This document shows, one piece after another, positions 50,201 to 58,319 of a DNA stretch of 64,000 bases; the first letter of the stretch is position 1; each line of letters starts with the position of its first letter. This stretch comes from Opitutia bacterium (GTDB lineage: Bacteria; Verrucomicrobiota; Verrucomicrobiia; Opitutales; Coraliomargaritaceae): contig JAQWIW010000016.1 in NCBI GenBank assembly GCA_029248665.1, forward strand, positions 83,616 through 147,615. The letters are read 5' to 3'. The position numbers were made by a program, and so were the translations under genes. The notes below the pieces were generated by a model. That model was given only the letters and a program-made list of their open reading frames with translations. It was not told where the DNA came from and did no database searches.

Positions 50201-52145
50201 CTTTCCATGAACCTGAAAGATCCGCCGCATCGATTCGAGTTTCAAAGATATAACGTCCTGTTTCGATTGCTTGGTTGTTCGCTTGATTTGGATCTGCATC
50301 AATGACAAAGGTTCTGTATACAGTTGAAGAGTCGTTATTAGTTCCATTGATACCAGACCAACGATTTAAACCACTGTAACCAATATTTAGGTTACCTTCA
50401 CCATCAGTTTGTGGCCCACCGAATTCCCAAGTACCGGTATAGTTCAAAGCACTAAACACTGATAAATCGGTTAAGTTCGTGCCCGCAACATCATCAAAGT
50501 CTAATTGAAGGACTGAATTAGGAACAATTCCATTGTCTGTGAATAAATTAATGGCGGCACCGGCATTGGAACTGTTTTGAACTGAGACTTGCAAGCCTTT
50601 ACCATCAAAACTTCCAATGGTGTTTGTGTCATCCCAAGTTTTTGCAAGATCGTATTCTGAGATAACGACCTCAAAGACTGCGATTTGAGTATCTGTCGAT
50701 GTTAAAGTATTATCGAAAGTGAATGTTCTAAAAGAACCCTCAAAATTGTTCACCCATTGATTTTCTCCTGTGTAACCAACATTAAGATTGCCATTCCCAT
50801 CCGTCAAATGCCCAGCGTTACTGAAAGTACCAGTGATGCTGCCAGATGTCGCAACTAATGTGACATCAGACTCATCAATATCTGGGGTTGCAGTATTATC
50901 ATTTGGAGCTGCTATATTCGTACCCGCAGCATCCTCAAATTCAATGGCCAATAAAGGTGATACGTAATCTGCATCAAAACTAGCGGATGATTTTACAAAA
51001 TTTGAACCAGTAAGCACTCTCACTGAGTCGACCTTAATGTAATCACCTGTATTTGGCGAAACAATTGAGGAATCTCCCCATGCTTCAGCAGAATCTGTTT
51101 TAACATTAAGCATGAAACGATTAAAATCTGTCATACCTTGCCCATCAGTAACCAGTGCGACCCAGTCGCCAGAACCTACTTTAAAGCGTGATACCCAATC
51201 ACCTGAATTTAAGTCAGCGGCCACTTGTAAGGTCACAGGATCTGAGTTAATTTGATCGCTATCTCCGATAAGGGAAGAAATCGCTGTACCAGTCAAATTG
51301 GCATCATTATTAGTTCCCCAATTAGTCCCGTTAATAGAAATATCGGCAGAACTTTGAGCGACTAGTTCGGTAAGAGATATTGAATCAATCTCTAAGTAAT
51401 CACTTGCTACGCCATCTGTGGTATCACTACCCCATGAAAAATTGCTGTAAGATGTCTGAATATTGATATTGGTAATATCGGATAATCCTGCTCCATTTTG
51501 CGTGAGATTCACCCAATCTCCATCAGCACCCCATTTAGCTCGTGCTGTCCAAATTCCTCCGTTATCTAAATCCACTTCAATTTGAAAAGTAACGGGTGCT
51601 ACTCCCATAATAAGCGTCGGATAAGATGATACATCTAATTCAACTTCACTGATAGCTGCATTGCCATTTGAGTCATCACTGTAAACATTAAGATTTGCTG
51701 TTTGTTGGGCTAAATTCCAAGCACTTCTCAAACCAATCTCACTCCCGTTACCCAGACTATCAACAAGGACAAATTTAACCTCTTTTGAGAAAGAAGCAAA
51801 ACCGGATGGATTGTTCCAAGCGGAAGAAATATCATGTCCACTGATAACAACTTCAAACGTGTGCTTACCACTAGCAAGAGCGGAATCGAATGTGAAAGAA
51901 TCTGTTGTATTGTTATTATTTACGTGGGTTGACTTATTGTTAGTGGTGTAACCAAGGTTTAAAGATCCATCGTCTATAAGTAGCGGAGAATCAGATGACC
52001 ATGAGCCGTTAGTATCACCAGAATTTGAGGCGGATGTAACAGTACTTCCGGCAACCTCATCAAATAAAAATTCAACATTTGCATTTAAAAGCAAAGCAAA
52101 TGATTGAAACAAAGCAATTGATGCTAAAAAGGGTAGGAATTTCAT
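47226..52145 (-). CDS. Giant secreted protein with repeated beta-sandwich modules
   Basis: The 1639-residue protein has a signal peptide (~1-22) and no membrane anchor. It contains full or partial copies of one module. First halves, marked by GxLNxGYT, lie at ~24-115, 398-545, 546-660, 1154-1290 and 1325-1465. Second halves (LQIxVDxDTGxW…GDYxxIDSIxI) lie at ~186-260, 305-378, 717-800, 1072-1146 and 1508-1578. The same module occurs once in the PEP-CTERM protein. A tail-like segment (LEFSEDLQTW…FYRL) sits internally at ~869-902. Calcium-binding DADGDGEPDFADSHPDD is at 1295-1311 and the C-terminus has a similar repeat. Surface adhesion or polysaccharide binding is a guess; no catalytic motif is seen. 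Confidence 0.82.
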   Translation of the reverse strand: MKFLPFLASIALFQSFALLLNANVEFLFDEVAGSTVTSASNSGDTNGSWSSDSPLLIDDGSLNLGYTTNNKSTHVNNNNTTDSFTFDSALASGKHTFEVVISGHDISSAWNNPSGFASFSKEVKFVLVDSLGNGSEIGLRSAWNLAQQTANLNVYSDDSNGNAAISEVELDVSSYPTLIMGVAPVTFQIEVDLDNGGIWTARAKWGADGDWVNLTQNGAGLSDITNINIQTSYSNFSWGSDTTDGVASDYLEIDSISLTELVAQSSADISINGTNWGTNNDANLTGTAISSLIGDSDQINSDPVTLQVAADLNSGDWVSRFKVGSGDWVALVTDGQGMTDFNRFMLNVKTDSAEAWGDSSIVSPNTGDYIKVDSVRVLTGSNFVKSSASFDADYVSPLLAIEFEDAAGTNIAAPNDNTATPDIDESDVTLVATSGSITGTFSNAGHLTDGNGNLNVGYTGENQWVNNFEGSFRTFTFDNTLTSTDTQIAVFEVVISEYDLAKTWDDTNTIGSFDGKGLQVSVQNSSNAGAAINLFTDNGIVPNSVLQLDFDDVAGTNLTDLSVFSALNYTGTWEFGGPQTDGEGNLNIGYSGLNRWSGINGTNNDSSTVYRTFVIDADPNQANNQAIETGRYIFETRIDAADLSGSWKDADHLVSGKGMQIILRKSDNSGAALNFYSHVGNTGYQIKAQSNTWAGAGTTSGSGFQQAFGLSSEGKIDLQIRVNADTGQWTTHAKSTSSDIWKDMELSGTGLTDIASIQIGVKTPINDNGTAEDTTDDTLYFWGDETLDGSSPEEYVDANEDGMFNAGVASQSASSSNLFSDSGDVTYPYAYAVAEPVIVELPQDASMSAGVGSNGSTMEFTWTGSDVNLEFSEDLQTWTSVSNPSNPIVATLSDADAKFYRLTMTASGASSTGEQNIVIDVSNIPEGGANYRIITSDANGGNLAQSDPVALALGENTITVASANAERNVVLWMDADVTFTSLNKNSEAVFTAIPGESYTDTNENGVRDSGNAPLVGDYIKINYLRITQDTSDDSNNSIAVSGKFTGGDTSVLGGTEVSSALESSSSQSGSIQLKIEASMDAEGSWTSAYSTDNGSTWVALVADGTGLQSISNLVFGALNPEYGSWGTVTAGGTASDYAKVNSIILTNSSTQDSLISFNFDETPNGYWLLQNQGSNFQGEAANTGSVSGTWNFGGPRLQSGNLNIGYTEHYKWTAVNDSPYRKYVLEAPITNTPVTLIVDIADYNLSRSWDNDSQYDINSLSNKGVIFRLDANDTDGAAIELVTQNAANDLVLAQDADGDGEPDFADSHPDDPFNGVTPTGVYVNNQFNDADGTQIRDTLDSGSYAPTTDGADAGTLVDSWTGANNDVQVINGALGWGYPGSYIDPDTSANVSANWADANTGSKFRTKVLVSDITSGIAVFETVISGYDLSRSWDSSNTSQFQKGWRMILKNGATSTDRQGAAINLWVTSDDDVMVEGQSWYSADAVVLSTGNVRSKLNDADQADSAGLTLQIVVDTDTGYWYSRYKKNDSSTWNNLTVGSGFTKIDNIQITHKTPSGDAWGDENTSIGDYVLIDSITIKDSSENAVPVPEAPTSLADSDGDGIYDDADQFPTDSANQYDWDNDGVGNGTDSDDEDPTVQ

Positions 52146-52202
52146 AATTAAATGTAATTAGTAAGGGTATATTAAGGTATTAGTATTTTTAAGAATAACT
52201 AA

Positions 52203-52222
52203 TATAATATCATATAATATCA
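52203..52222. repeat. Tandem 10-bp repeat upstream of the giant-protein gene
   Basis: TATAATATCA occurs twice in direct succession, about 60-80 bp before the giant gene's start. The 10-bp spacing matches one helical turn, and the unit contains a -10-like TATAAT on the plus strand. Confidence 0.45.
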
Positions 52223-52272
52223 TAAAATGAGACGTGCAACAATTGAGCTAATTAATCCATAAATCAAAGATT

Positions 52273-52280
52273 ATGAAACT
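52273..52280 (+). promoter_or_regulatory. ATGAAACT word upstream of the giant-protein gene
   Basis: It lies 128 bp before the giant gene's start and is followed by AGTTCAT after 6 bp, giving an imperfect inverted repeat. It is identical to the words near xylA, the receptor and the regulator. Confidence 0.28.
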
Positions 52281-52293
52281 AATCAAAGTTCAT

Positions 52294-53793
52294 TTAGATG
52301 CCAAAATCATGGGGATTCACTCTTCGTTCCTTGAGAGATCCCACTTTATCTTCTGAAATATGGTAATTAAATTGTGGAGCCTGTTGATCTAAATCTAAGG
52401 CTGACCGCCAGACCTTGAAGAATGGAATATTTTCCGAATCATTCAGATAATCATTCTGAGATTCCATCCAACTAAATAAGGCCGCATTTAATTCCGATTT
52501 TAAACTGATGTATTTTGAATCCTTTGCCAAATTATTCATTTCAAAAGGATCGTTTAAGGTATCATACAACTCTTCTTCTGGACTATCTTTATGTTTATCT
52601 GCACCAAATTTATAAAAATAATAACTGACTGCGTCGGTAATATCTAATTTTGCCAATCGCTCATTTGAATTGAAATTATAGATATAATTATATCGGCCAT
52701 TATATATAGACCTTTGTGGAAAGATGTGACGATTTTGGATGCCCTGACTCTCACCTACTCCGTAAAGATAATCATGCTGTTCACTTGAATTCCCTTCGAG
52801 AATACCCACTAAGCTTTTCCCGTCTAAATTGAGATCTAATTCACTGTCTTGGTCATTGGCTAGATCAATCACCGTGGGGACAAAGTCAGCAAAGGAGCTT
52901 AAAGCATCAGTTCTACCCGGTTTAATCTTACCCGGCCAACGCACCATGAAGGCTACATTGAGACCGGATTTATAAACAGTAAATTTACCTCTAGCCATAC
53001 CATGGTCATCCGCATAAAAAACAATGGTGTCATCTTTGATGCTATGCTTATCGACCAAATTAAGAATGGCATCGAACTCATTTTCTTTTTCTTCAATACT
53101 TGTGTAGTAACGACCGAAATAATTTCGGCTACCTAGGTTGTCATACTGATAAGGAGGCAATGAAACCTCTTCGGGTTTAAATTTACTTTGCTTAAAATAA
53201 GGTCCATGTGGGTATTCGCTAGCAACAATAAGACAAAATGGCCTTTCTCTTTCGCCTAAGTATTGGTCAACTGCTTCAATTGAAATACCTGGGCGTGGAT
53301 ATCCCTCTTTTTTAACGGGTTGTATCCATTGGGTCCACGGAAATTGATCGGCTGGCTTAAGGTGAGACTTTCCAACAAGCAATACGTCATAACCTAATTC
53401 TTTCAAATAGGCGGGCAATGTTTTCAGGCCTGGCCTAATTGCGGTGTGATTAATATAACAACCATTTTTCAGAGGATAGAGCCCGGTTAAAAGCATCGAT
53501 CGACTGGGTGCGCAGATTGCCTGTCCGGTAAAAGCATTGTTAAATACCAATGATTCTTTACTGAAAGCATGAGTTACCTCAGTCGGCACTTTCTCATTAC
53601 CATAAGTAGTGTGATCGGTAATACTTTGATCATCGGCTAAGAACATGATAATGTTTGGACGAGTTCCAGACATACTTGCAGGCTCGAGAGCTTTTGATTT
53701 AGATCCAAAAGAAAATGCTTGAGCGGTTAAAAATACACAAAACGCTTGTAATAAAAAACACCCACGAAAGAAACGAAATGATGGATTAGCCAT
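52294..53793 (-). CDS. Secreted S1-family sulfatase (C-A-P-S-R active site)
   Basis: This formylglycine-dependent sulfatase has about 499 residues from the ATG at 53793. The longer frame to 53829 would overlap the previous gene and lacks a better signal. A signal peptide covers the first ~25 residues. The metal site is FLADDQS, and the formylglycine motif is ICAPSRSML with Cys106 (numbered from 53829). A second metal motif is VFYADDHGMARGKFT. It is the last gene of the sulfatase/GH10 array. The sulfated substrate cannot be read from sequence. A terminator after it is not obvious; the spacer holds the giant gene's promoter region. Confidence 0.9.
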   Translation of the reverse strand: MANPSFRFFRGCFLLQAFCVFLTAQAFSFGSKSKALEPASMSGTRPNIIMFLADDQSITDHTTYGNEKVPTEVTHAFSKESLVFNNAFTGQAICAPSRSMLLTGLYPLKNGCYINHTAIRPGLKTLPAYLKELGYDVLLVGKSHLKPADQFPWTQWIQPVKKEGYPRPGISIEAVDQYLGERERPFCLIVASEYPHGPYFKQSKFKPEEVSLPPYQYDNLGSRNYFGRYYTSIEEKENEFDAILNLVDKHSIKDDTIVFYADDHGMARGKFTVYKSGLNVAFMVRWPGKIKPGRTDALSSFADFVPTVIDLANDQDSELDLNLDGKSLVGILEGNSSEQHDYLYGVGESQGIQNRHIFPQRSIYNGRYNYIYNFNSNERLAKLDITDAVSYYFYKFGADKHKDSPEEELYDTLNDPFEMNNLAKDSKYISLKSELNAALFSWMESQNDYLNDSENIPFFKVWRSALDLDQQAPQFNYHISEDKVGSLKERRVNPHDFGI

Positions 53794-53812
53794 AAGAGAG
53801 GTATAAGGAATT

Positions 53813-56665
53813 TTAGTTATCAATTTCAATTTTGTAGAATTTGGACACAGAATCTAAATGGTCTTCTGCCCAATTATTTAGAGTAGTATTATCACCTTGA
53901 ATCATTTCAGCTAAAACCTGCCATTGGTTGAGGCTAAGATCCGTAGTGCCTAACACTCTGTATTCTTTTTCAGGGCTACCTAACCATTGTATTTGATTCG
54001 TTTCTCCTAGATGAGTGAAATCGTAATGTCGAAATAGTGAATATTGATTATTGGGATCCGTACTACTTCGGTATTCGAGAACATTACTTAGCCCATCGTT
54101 ATCTGAATCCTCATTAGGCAAAATGTCTAAACTACCAAAATTACTTTGCTCCCATGCGTCCAACATGCCATCAGAATCGGTATCTTCTGGATTCACTGAA
54201 GGGATGACTTTGGAAAATGAAATATCATCGACATAAAAATCCACCCCCGCATCCACTCCAGCGATGTAAATAAAGTCCATAATATCTTGATATACAAATT
54301 GACCCGATAAATTTACCCATGCTCCTGCTTCCACTCCTTGATCAAAACTATCCACGGTATTGTAAACAATAGGGTCACTTATTTCTTTTATGGTGAGAGC
54401 TAAATTGGCACTTGATACATCTAAATAGACCTTTGATGAAAATTGATAGGTTGCGCCTACTTCTAAGCTATCGGTGGCATTTGATCCTGATAAATAAAAA
54501 CGCACTCCATGATATGCTAAAGGCGAAGGCGAACTACTTCGTTCAACAAACAATGAATTGTTACCTGCATAAGCTTGGGCCGATGAAATACTTAGATTAA
54601 TCGAACCAAAAGGAATCAATCCGCTATCCACATTTCCTGATTCGAAACCAGAATTATCAATGAGACTCGCTTCAAAGCCTGAATTGCCAACTGAAATATT
54701 CACTTGAGCGTTTAAATCATCGCCTGATGATTGCTTACCAATGGCAGATAAAACAATATCTCCTTGGCTAACTTCATATAGGGTCGCGGTATAGGGAGCT
54801 GCGCCATCGTTTTTTATCGAAGTACCTTCGATGTAAAATTCGACACTACTTAAATCAATATTAGTTCCTCCTGCTTCTAATAGGATAGGTTCATTTAAAT
54901 AAAAGCCCTCCCCTTCGATCGGTTTAACAAAATAAAATGTAGGTCCTGGAGGCGGTGGCTCTTCCAAGCCTACTGCATAGCGATAGTAAGTTCTCATTGT
55001 CTCGAGAGCACTCAGATGCTCGGGCAATGACGCTAAATTTTCCCACTCATTAGGGTCAGTATTATGGTCATACAACTCCTCTTGCCCATTACGATAATAA
55101 ATATAACGATACTGCGCAGTACGAATACTGAAATGTTGCTCTGAGTAAGGAGCGATTGCATTCAAAGTTACGGAAGCGGATGAACCAATTCCAGAAACCG
55201 AGTATTCCGAACCATCCCAATTACCACTTGTTGGGTTAGCTAATAAAGGTCTTATAGAACTGCCATCTAAGGCATGTGGTGCTTCCATATCAGCAAAGTC
55301 AACACAGGTCGGATAAATATCGACTAGAGAAATTGGGGTATCACAGACTTGGTTGCTCACGACACCTGGCCCAGAAACAACAAAGGGAACTCTGCAACTT
55401 TCCTCCCAAGGTGATTGCTTGAAGATGTATAATTTTTCGCCTAAATGATAACCATGATCACTGGTGAAAATTACGATTGTATTCTCCCTGATATTCGCAT
55501 CAGTACTCTCTTCAATAGCATCTAAAATTTTTCCGACTTGGGCATCCACGAAGGCAACACAAGCAAGGTAGGCTTGAGTGAATTCTTTCATTGCACGATC
55601 AGCGTCATTATATGCATCAATTCCCATGTTTGTATACTGTGTGTATTTCCACCAGCCGGAAGTCTGAGCTAAGTCCTTATCCGTACTATTTACGGGGCCT
55701 GTAATGTCTAAATAATCGCCACTGTTTATGGGTGCTAATTGAACGTCATCTATTGAAGGCACATAGGGTGCTTGGAAATATTCTACAGGAGCGTAATAAG
55801 GTGAGTGAGGACGAACAAAACCCACTGTTAATAAAAATGGCTTTGCTTTATTATAATTATTGATGAAATTGACCGCTTTTTGTGCACTTATTTCATCAGA
55901 AAGGGAATCTCTGGTATCATCAGAAAAATCATTAGGGGTACCGTTATCATCATAATTCCAAGTGGTGAAACTGGCACTATCAGCACCTCCTGATTGATTG
56001 GTCCATTTGTGATTATTTCCGAGGTCTTGATAGTAGCCAAACCCACTGTAAGGAGGGCTTACAGTATCTTTATATGCCTGTGGCCACCAAGGTGGATCTA
56101 CACCTTGAAAAACTGCAGTATTGGTATTTGGATAAGGACCAAAATTGCCCTTTGTATCAAAGCCCGCACTACCATCTGTGTTTCTCATGATGTTATTATG
56201 AATAATCCCGCTAACAACTCCTGTGTTATTAGCGTTTCCGTTATAGGGTGACTCATGGCCGTTATGATGAATTTTTCCCGTGGCAAAATTATAATAGCCA
56301 CCATCATTGATCAGTGCATCAAATAAAGTTTTCTTATCTTTCAAATAGGCATTATTATACCAACGATTGTTCTGTTGGTTGCCTCCATACATTCCTGAAG
56401 TGATTGGATGTATTCCGCTCCAAAGACTGGCGCGAGAGGGTCCACAAATTGGGGCGTTAGAAGCAGCATTAGTAAAGGTAACCCCCGAAGCGGCAATTCG
56501 ATTTATGTTAGGAGTATAGGCCTGAGGATGTCCTCCGATTCCTTCGATACTATCATTGAGATCATCGCAAACAATGATCACGATGTTTGGAGTTTGTGCC
56601 TGAAGTAAAAAGCTGAACATTAAGAAAGCTAAACTGCAGATGAGGTATTTAGATGATGTGAGCAT
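53813..56665 (-). CDS. Secreted S1 sulfatase fused to Ig-like and carbohydrate-binding-like module
   Basis: The 950-residue protein has a signal peptide (1-23) and a sulfatase domain (~25-560). The metal-binding CDDLND, the formylglycine motif C-G-P-S-R at Cys74 (APICGPSRASLW) and IFTSDHGYHLGEKL are intact. This is an iduronate-2-sulfatase-like subgroup. A proline-rich linker (EEPPPPGP) leads to an Ig-like domain (~575-667). The 283-residue C-terminal module (668-950) is shared with the GH10 xylanase at 40638. The module suggests the sulfatase is targeted to the same polymer as the xylanase. Its catalytic domain is a close paralogue of the next gene upstream (56718-58319). Confidence 0.92.
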   Translation of the reverse strand: MLTSSKYLICSLAFLMFSFLLQAQTPNIVIIVCDDLNDSIEGIGGHPQAYTPNINRIAASGVTFTNAASNAPICGPSRASLWSGIHPITSGMYGGNQQNNRWYNNAYLKDKKTLFDALINDGGYYNFATGKIHHNGHESPYNGNANNTGVVSGIIHNNIMRNTDGSAGFDTKGNFGPYPNTNTAVFQGVDPPWWPQAYKDTVSPPYSGFGYYQDLGNNHKWTNQSGGADSASFTTWNYDDNGTPNDFSDDTRDSLSDEISAQKAVNFINNYNKAKPFLLTVGFVRPHSPYYAPVEYFQAPYVPSIDDVQLAPINSGDYLDITGPVNSTDKDLAQTSGWWKYTQYTNMGIDAYNDADRAMKEFTQAYLACVAFVDAQVGKILDAIEESTDANIRENTIVIFTSDHGYHLGEKLYIFKQSPWEESCRVPFVVSGPGVVSNQVCDTPISLVDIYPTCVDFADMEAPHALDGSSIRPLLANPTSGNWDGSEYSVSGIGSSASVTLNAIAPYSEQHFSIRTAQYRYIYYRNGQEELYDHNTDPNEWENLASLPEHLSALETMRTYYRYAVGLEEPPPPGPTFYFVKPIEGEGFYLNEPILLEAGGTNIDLSSVEFYIEGTSIKNDGAAPYTATLYEVSQGDIVLSAIGKQSSGDDLNAQVNISVGNSGFEASLIDNSGFESGNVDSGLIPFGSINLSISSAQAYAGNNSLFVERSSSPSPLAYHGVRFYLSGSNATDSLEVGATYQFSSKVYLDVSSANLALTIKEISDPIVYNTVDSFDQGVEAGAWVNLSGQFVYQDIMDFIYIAGVDAGVDFYVDDISFSKVIPSVNPEDTDSDGMLDAWEQSNFGSLDILPNEDSDNDGLSNVLEYRSSTDPNNQYSLFRHYDFTHLGETNQIQWLGSPEKEYRVLGTTDLSLNQWQVLAEMIQGDNTTLNNWAEDHLDSVSKFYKIEIDN
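53816..54664 (-). repeat. Shared 283-residue C-terminal module, copy in sulfatase
   Basis: It encodes residues 668-950 of the sulfatase, collinear and ungapped with the xylanase copy at 40641-41489 (208/283 identical by hand). Sulfatase and xylanase catalytic domains thus carry the same C-terminal unit. Confidence 0.9.
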
Positions 56666-56717
56666 ATTGAAAGTTTAGATGAGGTATTTTAATGATGTAA
56701 GTGTGGATAGTTTAATA

Positions 56718-58319
56718 CTAATTTATCGCCTTTTCAAGCGCTTTATCCAGTCTCTTACGCATGCTTTTAACCACTGAAGCATGCGACTTTGAGCTGCTTA
56801 AATTCTTCCATTCATTAGGGTCAGTATAATGATCGTACAATTCCTCTTCTCCATTACGGCAACGGATATAGCGGTATTGCTCTGTGCGAATACTGAAATG
56901 TTGATTTTCAGCCAAGGCAGGTTGGTGCAACTCGGATTTCACTTGTGAACCACAAGCAGCTAATGAAAAATCTGCCCCTTCCCATTGTCCCTTTTGGGGA
57001 TTTTCTAAAAGTGGTTTTAAAGAATATCCATCAAGCGAGTGAGTTGACTCAAGTTTTGCGTAATCTAAGCAAGTTGGAAAAATATCGATCAAAGCAACCG
57101 GTGTCTTTGATTCTTTTCCAGCTGCGATATTCGGCCCAGAAACAACCAATGGAATGCGAACACTTTCTTCCCATGGTGTGAGCTTGAAAATATAATCCTT
57201 TTCACCCATGTGATAACCATGATCACTTGTAAAAATAATAATTGTATTATCCGCATCCTCTCTCGCTTCTATCGCATCTAAAACTTTACCCACTTGTGCA
57301 TCTACAAAAGCCACGCACGCAAGATAGGCACGAGTCCAACGCTTGAATTTTTCCATTCCACCATTGTTCATAATTTTGGAATATTTATACCAGCCCCAAG
57401 GCTCTGCTAAATCTCTATCTTCAGCTAATATTCTCGCACAATCGTCTAGGTCATTTTTTAAATACGGCGCCAATTTAATTGTCTCAAGTGGGAACATATC
57501 GAAAAATTCCTGAGGGGCATACCAAGGAGAATGCGGGCGAGAAAAGCCCACGGTTAAAATATAAGGCTTTTCTCTCTCTTCACTAAGAAAAGCCACTGCT
57601 TCTTCGGCATGGATTTCATCGGGCATTAGATCACGATTATGCCCATCTCGATATTCCCATAATTCACCATTATAAAACATCGACCATCCATAGCCTTCAC
57701 CATAGCTTGATAAATCTTGGATCGGACCAAATCCATCACCCCAACCTCCAGCTCGCTCATTTTCTGGCCACCAAGGAGGCAATACTCCGCGTCTAAAATT
57801 AGCTTCCTTACCATCGTTAGGCAAAGGACCGAAGTTAGGATACGAACCCCATCCAGAACTGCCATCTGTGTTTTTAAAAATATCTAATTGCTGGTGACCA
57901 TTATGGTGAATTTTACCAGTTGAGAAATTCTGATAGCCCTGGCTGGTGAAAACTTCAAATAAAGTCTTTTTTGTTTTTAATACCTCATTTTGGTACCATC
58001 GTTCCTTGTGTTGATTTCCGCCATATAAACCAGTTGAAATTGGATGTAGCCCACTCCATAGACTCGCACGTGAAGGCCCGCAAATCGGAACATTAGAAGC
58101 AGCATTTGTAAATTGAACTCCCAATTCAATAAGACGGTTAATATTTGGCGTTAATGCTTGAGGGTGACCTCCCATTCCTTCCACCGAATCATTTAAATCG
58201 TCACATATAATTATGACAATATTCGGGGTCTTTTCTGCATTTGCCAACAAGGCAAAGCTAAGTGCTAAAAGGACAAAGGTAATTAAATTTTTGATCAACT
58301 GAATCATAATAGATGGCAT
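56718..58319 (-). CDS. Secreted S1 sulfatase, single-domain paralogue
   Basis: The 533-residue protein has a signal peptide (~1-28), the metal motif CDDLNDS, the formylglycine motif C-G-P-S-R at Cys80 (VPICGPSRASLWSG) and IFTSDHGYHMGEKDY. It closely matches the catalytic domain of the downstream sulfatase (shared GKIHHNGH and HFSIRT segments), so the two are tandem duplicates. It ends without the carbohydrate-binding-like module. Its ATG directly abuts the stop of the upstream GH10 gene (TAAATG), so translation may be coupled; Met5 (58307) is an alternative start. Confidence 0.92.
   Translation of the reverse strand: MPSIMIQLIKNLITFVLLALSFALLANAEKTPNIVIIICDDLNDSVEGMGGHPQALTPNINRLIELGVQFTNAASNVPICGPSRASLWSGLHPISTGLYGGNQHKERWYQNEVLKTKKTLFEVFTSQGYQNFSTGKIHHNGHQQLDIFKNTDGSSGWGSYPNFGPLPNDGKEANFRRGVLPPWWPENERAGGWGDGFGPIQDLSSYGEGYGWSMFYNGELWEYRDGHNRDLMPDEIHAEEAVAFLSEEREKPYILTVGFSRPHSPWYAPQEFFDMFPLETIKLAPYLKNDLDDCARILAEDRDLAEPWGWYKYSKIMNNGGMEKFKRWTRAYLACVAFVDAQVGKVLDAIEAREDADNTIIIFTSDHGYHMGEKDYIFKLTPWEESVRIPLVVSGPNIAAGKESKTPVALIDIFPTCLDYAKLESTHSLDGYSLKPLLENPQKGQWEGADFSLAACGSQVKSELHQPALAENQHFSIRTEQYRYIRCRNGEEELYDHYTDPNEWKNLSSSKSHASVVKSMRKRLDKALEKAIN

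Noticed and set aside
47226..52145. Repeated modules read as a CRISPR or DNA-level tandem repeat
   Set aside because: Similarity is at protein level with divergent DNA and unequal spacing; no identical short direct repeats with unique spacers are present.
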